Source of the DNA: Aureispira sp. CCB-QB1
Lineage (GTDB): Bacteria; Bacteroidota; Bacteroidia; Chitinophagales; Saprospiraceae
Assembly (NCBI RefSeq): GCF_000724545.1
Contig: NZ_JHBV01000030.1
Location: 1 to 64,000, forward strand
Length of the DNA: 64,000 nucleotides
Direction of reading: 5' to 3'
Shown: piece by piece, positions 61,415-64,000 of the stretch
Layout of the letters: the number at the start of each line of letters is the position of its first letter
Numbering within the stretch: the stretch's first letter is position 1
Made by a program: the position numbers and the translations under genes
The notes under the pieces: model-generated
Told to the model about the DNA's origin: nothing
Seen by the model: the letters and a program-made list of their open reading frames with translations, nothing else
The model's database searches: none

Positions 61415-63547
61415 ATGAATACACAAAATTTAGAAACCTTTCATTATGATAACACCACGGTTAGAAACTTCTCTATTGCCGTCATATTTTGGGGTGTTAT
61501 AGGGATGTTGGTAGGCTTAATCATAGCCTTTCAACTAGTTTTTCCGAGTTTAAACCTCGCCAGCTTTTTATCCTTTGGGCGCTTGCGTCCTTTGCATACC
61601 AATGCTGTTATTTTTGCTTTTGTTGGAAACGGAACTTTTGCAGGAGTCTATTATTCCTTGCAACGGCTTTGTAAAACTAGAATGTATAGTGATTTGCTCA
61701 GTAAAATTAACTTTTGGGGTTGGCAATTAATCATTGTTTCGGCTGCCCTAACCTTGCCCTTTGGGATTACCACAGGAAAGGAATATGCCGAATTGGAATG
61801 GCCGATAGACGTTGCGATTGCCTTAGTTTGGGTTAGTTTTGGATTGAATATGATGTTAACCATCCTACACCGTAGAGTAAAACATCTATACGTAGCTATT
61901 TGGTTTTACATTGCTACCTTTGTAGCCGTTACCTTATTGCACCTTGTCAACTCTTTTGAGCTGCCAGTAAGTATGCTAAAATCATACTCTGTTTATGCAG
62001 GGGTACAAGATGCCTTGGTACAATGGTGGTATGGTCATAATGCCGTAGCATTTTTCTTGACCACCTCTTATTTGGGACTAATGTACTACTTTGTTCCCAA
62101 AGCAGCTAACCGCCCTGTCTACTCTTACCGATTGTCTATCGTACATTTTTGGGCTTTGATTTTCCTCTATATCTGGGCAGGACCACATCATTTGTTATAT
62201 ACCGCCTTACCCGACTGGGCTCAGTCATTAGGAGTTGCTTTTTCTGTCATGCTAATTGCTCCTTCTTGGGGAGGTATGTTGAACGGTTTATTGACGCTTC
62301 GAGGAGCTTGGGATAAAGTACGAGAGGAACCCGTTTTAAAATTCATGGTGGTCGCCTTGACTTGTTATGGAATGGCAACGTTCGAGGGACCTTTATTATC
62401 TTTAAAAAACGTCAATGCCATTAGTCACTATACCGACTGGACAATTGCTCATGTGCATATTGGTGCATTAGGATGGAATGGATTTTTAACTTTTGGAATG
62501 TTGTACTGGTTGTTCCCTGTTCTATACAAAACAGAATTGTTCTCTAAAAAATTAGCCAATTATCATTTCTGGATAGGAACGTTAGGGATTATTTTGTATG
62601 CGATTCCATTGTACTGGGCTGGATTTACACAGAGTTTGATGTGGAAAGAATTTGACGAAGAAGGTATGTTAGTTTATCAGAACTTTTTGGATACCGTTAC
62701 TCAAATTATTCCCATGTATGGCTTAAGAGCAATTGGAGGTTTGTTATTCTTTATTGGTACGTTGATGATGGTATACAACCTCTACAAAACAGCCAGAAAA
62801 GGAACCTTTGCTCCAGACACAGAAGCCAAAGCACCTGCTTTAATGCCTTCTCATGAAGATGGTTATTGGCATAGAGCCGTTGAAAGTCGCCCTGTGCAAC
62901 TATTGTTCTTAAGTACAGTTGCCATTGTTATTGGTACTGCCTTAGAATTAGTACCCACCTTTTTGATCAAAAGCAACGTCCCTACAATTGCTAGTGTAAA
63001 ACCACTTACACCACTAGAACTAGAAGGAAGGGATTTATATATCAAGGAAGGTTGTAACAACTGTCATAGTCAGATGATTCGTCCTTTCCGTTCAGAGACG
63101 GAACGTTATGGCGAATACTCTAAAGCTGGAGAATTTGTCTACGATCACCCATTTTTGTGGGGATCAAAACGTACAGGACCTGATTTGGCTAGAGAAGGCG
63201 TTGTTAGCGGTCGAAATTATAAAAGTAATGATTGGCATTATAAACACTTTAGAAATCCACAAGAAATTTCTCCAGGAAGTATCATGCCTAAATACAGTTG
63301 GCTGCTAGAAAATCAATTAGATGTAAGTCAAACCAAAGCAAAAATTAAAGCGATGCGTACCCTTGGAGTGCCTTATCCTGAAGGATATGAAAAAGAACAA
63401 GCCATGGAAGATTTACACCAACAAGCCAATGAAATAGCTGCGACCATTGATGGTGCAGAAAGTGACCGAGAAGTAATTGCAATTATTGCTTACTTACAAC
63501 GTCTCGGAACGGATATTATGCAAAAAGAAACTGTTGAGGAGGAATAG
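61415..63547 (+). CDS. ccoNO: Cbb3-type cytochrome c oxidase, fused CcoN-CcoO subunit
   Basis: A 710-residue fusion. CcoN part (about 1-480): twelve membrane helices with haem and copper ligands in LHTNAVIFAF, WWYGHNAVAFFL (Cu-B His), WAGPHHLLYTALPDW (His-His) and AHVHIGALGWNGF. CcoO part (about 495-710): one membrane helix (LLFLSTVAIVIGTALELVPT) and a c-type haem site CNNCHSQMIRPF with Met ligand in GSIMPKYSWLL. Such fusions occur in Bacteroidota. The enzyme reduces oxygen at the inner membrane with high affinity. It is followed by ccoQ and ccoP. Confidence 0.95.
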   Translation: MNTQNLETFHYDNTTVRNFSIAVIFWGVIGMLVGLIIAFQLVFPSLNLASFLSFGRLRPLHTNAVIFAFVGNGTFAGVYYSLQRLCKTRMYSDLLSKINFWGWQLIIVSAALTLPFGITTGKEYAELEWPIDVAIALVWVSFGLNMMLTILHRRVKHLYVAIWFYIATFVAVTLLHLVNSFELPVSMLKSYSVYAGVQDALVQWWYGHNAVAFFLTTSYLGLMYYFVPKAANRPVYSYRLSIVHFWALIFLYIWAGPHHLLYTALPDWAQSLGVAFSVMLIAPSWGGMLNGLLTLRGAWDKVREEPVLKFMVVALTCYGMATFEGPLLSLKNVNAISHYTDWTIAHVHIGALGWNGFLTFGMLYWLFPVLYKTELFSKKLANYHFWIGTLGIILYAIPLYWAGFTQSLMWKEFDEEGMLVYQNFLDTVTQIIPMYGLRAIGGLLFFIGTLMMVYNLYKTARKGTFAPDTEAKAPALMPSHEDGYWHRAVESRPVQLLFLSTVAIVIGTALELVPTFLIKSNVPTIASVKPLTPLELEGRDLYIKEGCNNCHSQMIRPFRSETERYGEYSKAGEFVYDHPFLWGSKRTGPDLAREGVVSGRNYKSNDWHYKHFRNPQEISPGSIMPKYSWLLENQLDVSQTKAKIKAMRTLGVPYPEGYEKEQAMEDLHQQANEIAATIDGAESDREVIAIIAYLQRLGTDIMQKETVEEE

Positions 63548-63669
63548 CTCAAAGGCTATTAGAGGGGAAATTGCAGAGGTAGACATTTGCATTCCCCTCA
63601 CTTTATGCGCTTATCTACTCCCTAAACACTACTAAACAGTTTATCATTATTATTAATACCATAGGAATC

Positions 63670-63837
63670 ATGCTTAAATTCATCAAACATCATATGACGA
63701 GTATTGGGAACATCGAAATCTACCCTATTATCTCGTTCCTAATTTTCTTTTTTGTCTTTCTATTCGCCTGCTGGATAGCTGTTAGAGCCAGCAAAGCACA
63801 TATTACAACGATGGGAAACATCCCTTTAGAGGATTAG
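63670..63837 (+). CDS. ccoQ: Cbb3 oxidase subunit CcoQ-like
   Basis: A 55-residue protein (MLKFIKHHMTSIGNIEIYPI and on) with one membrane helix (SFLIFFFVFLFACWIAVRA), ending MGNIPLED. Size, position between ccoNO and ccoP, and the polar end fit CcoQ (FixQ), which stabilises the complex. Sequence conservation of CcoQ is low, so the assignment rests on context. Confidence 0.8.
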   Translation: MLKFIKHHMTSIGNIEIYPIISFLIFFFVFLFACWIAVRASKAHITTMGNIPLED

Positions 63838-63868
63838 TATTATTATCCAAAATATAAACCAAAATATC

Positions 63869-64000
63869 ATGGCAAAGGACTTTATTTCAAATATAAACAA
63901 TGCAGTTCCCGTTGAGGAAGAAGAAAAAATTTTATTAGAAGGAGAACACGATGGCATCCAAGAACTGGACAATGCCTTGCCTCCTTGGTGGACGTATTTT
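63869..64000 (+). CDS. ccoP: Cbb3 oxidase subunit CcoP, N-terminal part (runs past window end)
   Basis: The first 44 codons are present: MAKDFISNINNAVPVEEEEK, then HDGIQELDNALPPWWTYF. The HDGIQELDN-PPWW motif just before the first membrane helix is characteristic of CcoP (FixP), the diheme c subunit. The two haem domains lie outside this window. Confidence 0.9.
   Translation, partial: MAKDFISNINNAVPVEEEEKILLEGEHDGIQELDNALPPWWTYF

Noticed and set aside
1-64000. Insertion sequences, prophage or integrated plasmid
   Set aside because: No transposase, integrase, phage structural or plasmid replication gene was found; the only mobile-type items are the intein, the HNH-type gene and the short repeats.

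Overview
This window comes from a low-GC member of the Bacteroidota, most likely a marine Saprospiria-like organism (genus not determined). The evidence is Bacteroidota-type promoters (TAnnTTTG at -7), absence of clear Shine-Dalgarno sites, type IX secretion (T9SS) C-terminal sorting domains, a hybrid one-protein two-component regulator (HTCS), an HmuY-type haem-uptake operon and a fused CcoNO cbb3 oxidase. No transposase, prophage, integrase or CRISPR array was seen.

Layout. 1-5.8 kb: end of a TonB-family protein, a CX4CH cytochrome-like lipoprotein, nadD, a leucine-rich-repeat lipoprotein, a WG-repeat protein and a metallophosphoesterase. 5.9-10.5 kb: an HscA/DnaK-type Hsp70 and two adjacent genes of unknown function. 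10.5-18 kb: adenine deaminase, a flippase-like membrane protein, ruvC, dnaB interrupted by an intein in its P-loop, and a NUMOD4/HNH-type gene with a structured leader. 18.6-29.4 kb: GDP-fucose synthase-like epimerase, GT2 glycosyltransferase, an unknown C-terminally anchored protein, a Crp/Fnr regulator, a 1359-residue HTCS and a TPR-CHAT protein. 29.5-41.9 kb: efp-accB-accC operon, a polysaccharide-deacetylase-like gene, a TerB-like gene, a voltage-gated cation channel with a Cav-like filter, tRNA-Cys, three small or unknown genes, rpsO and pnp. 42-56.4 kb: iron and haem acquisition: imelysin, di-haem oxidoreductase, imelysin, then a minus-strand operon hmuY-T-U-V-S-R plus a methyltransferase, and a T9SS gene broken by an in-frame TGA. 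56.7-64 kb: cbb3 oxidase biogenesis and structure: ccoI with a small membrane protein, hemN, ccoS, ccoNO, ccoQ and the start of ccoP.

How it works together. The 42-55 kb genes look like one iron/haem regulon. hmuY and the second imelysin have near-identical promoter regions, each flanked by two copies of an inverted repeat TTTAGA-N5-TCTAAA, which suggests a shared metal- or haem-sensing repressor. hemN and the cco genes make haem and assemble a microaerobic oxidase; a FNR-like box lies upstream of ccoS.

The most unexplained signals are non-coding. Two copies of a 169-nt element (4731-4899 and, inverted, 39388-39556) align without gaps at about 79% identity by hand count, have complementary ends, and show compensatory changes in a central hairpin. 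A second dispersed family, built around an AGCGCTCACGAAGTA-like core, occurs in at least eight gaps, and one copy appears to interrupt a copy of the first family. The DnaB intein has lost the catalytic Asp in both LAGLIDADG motifs.
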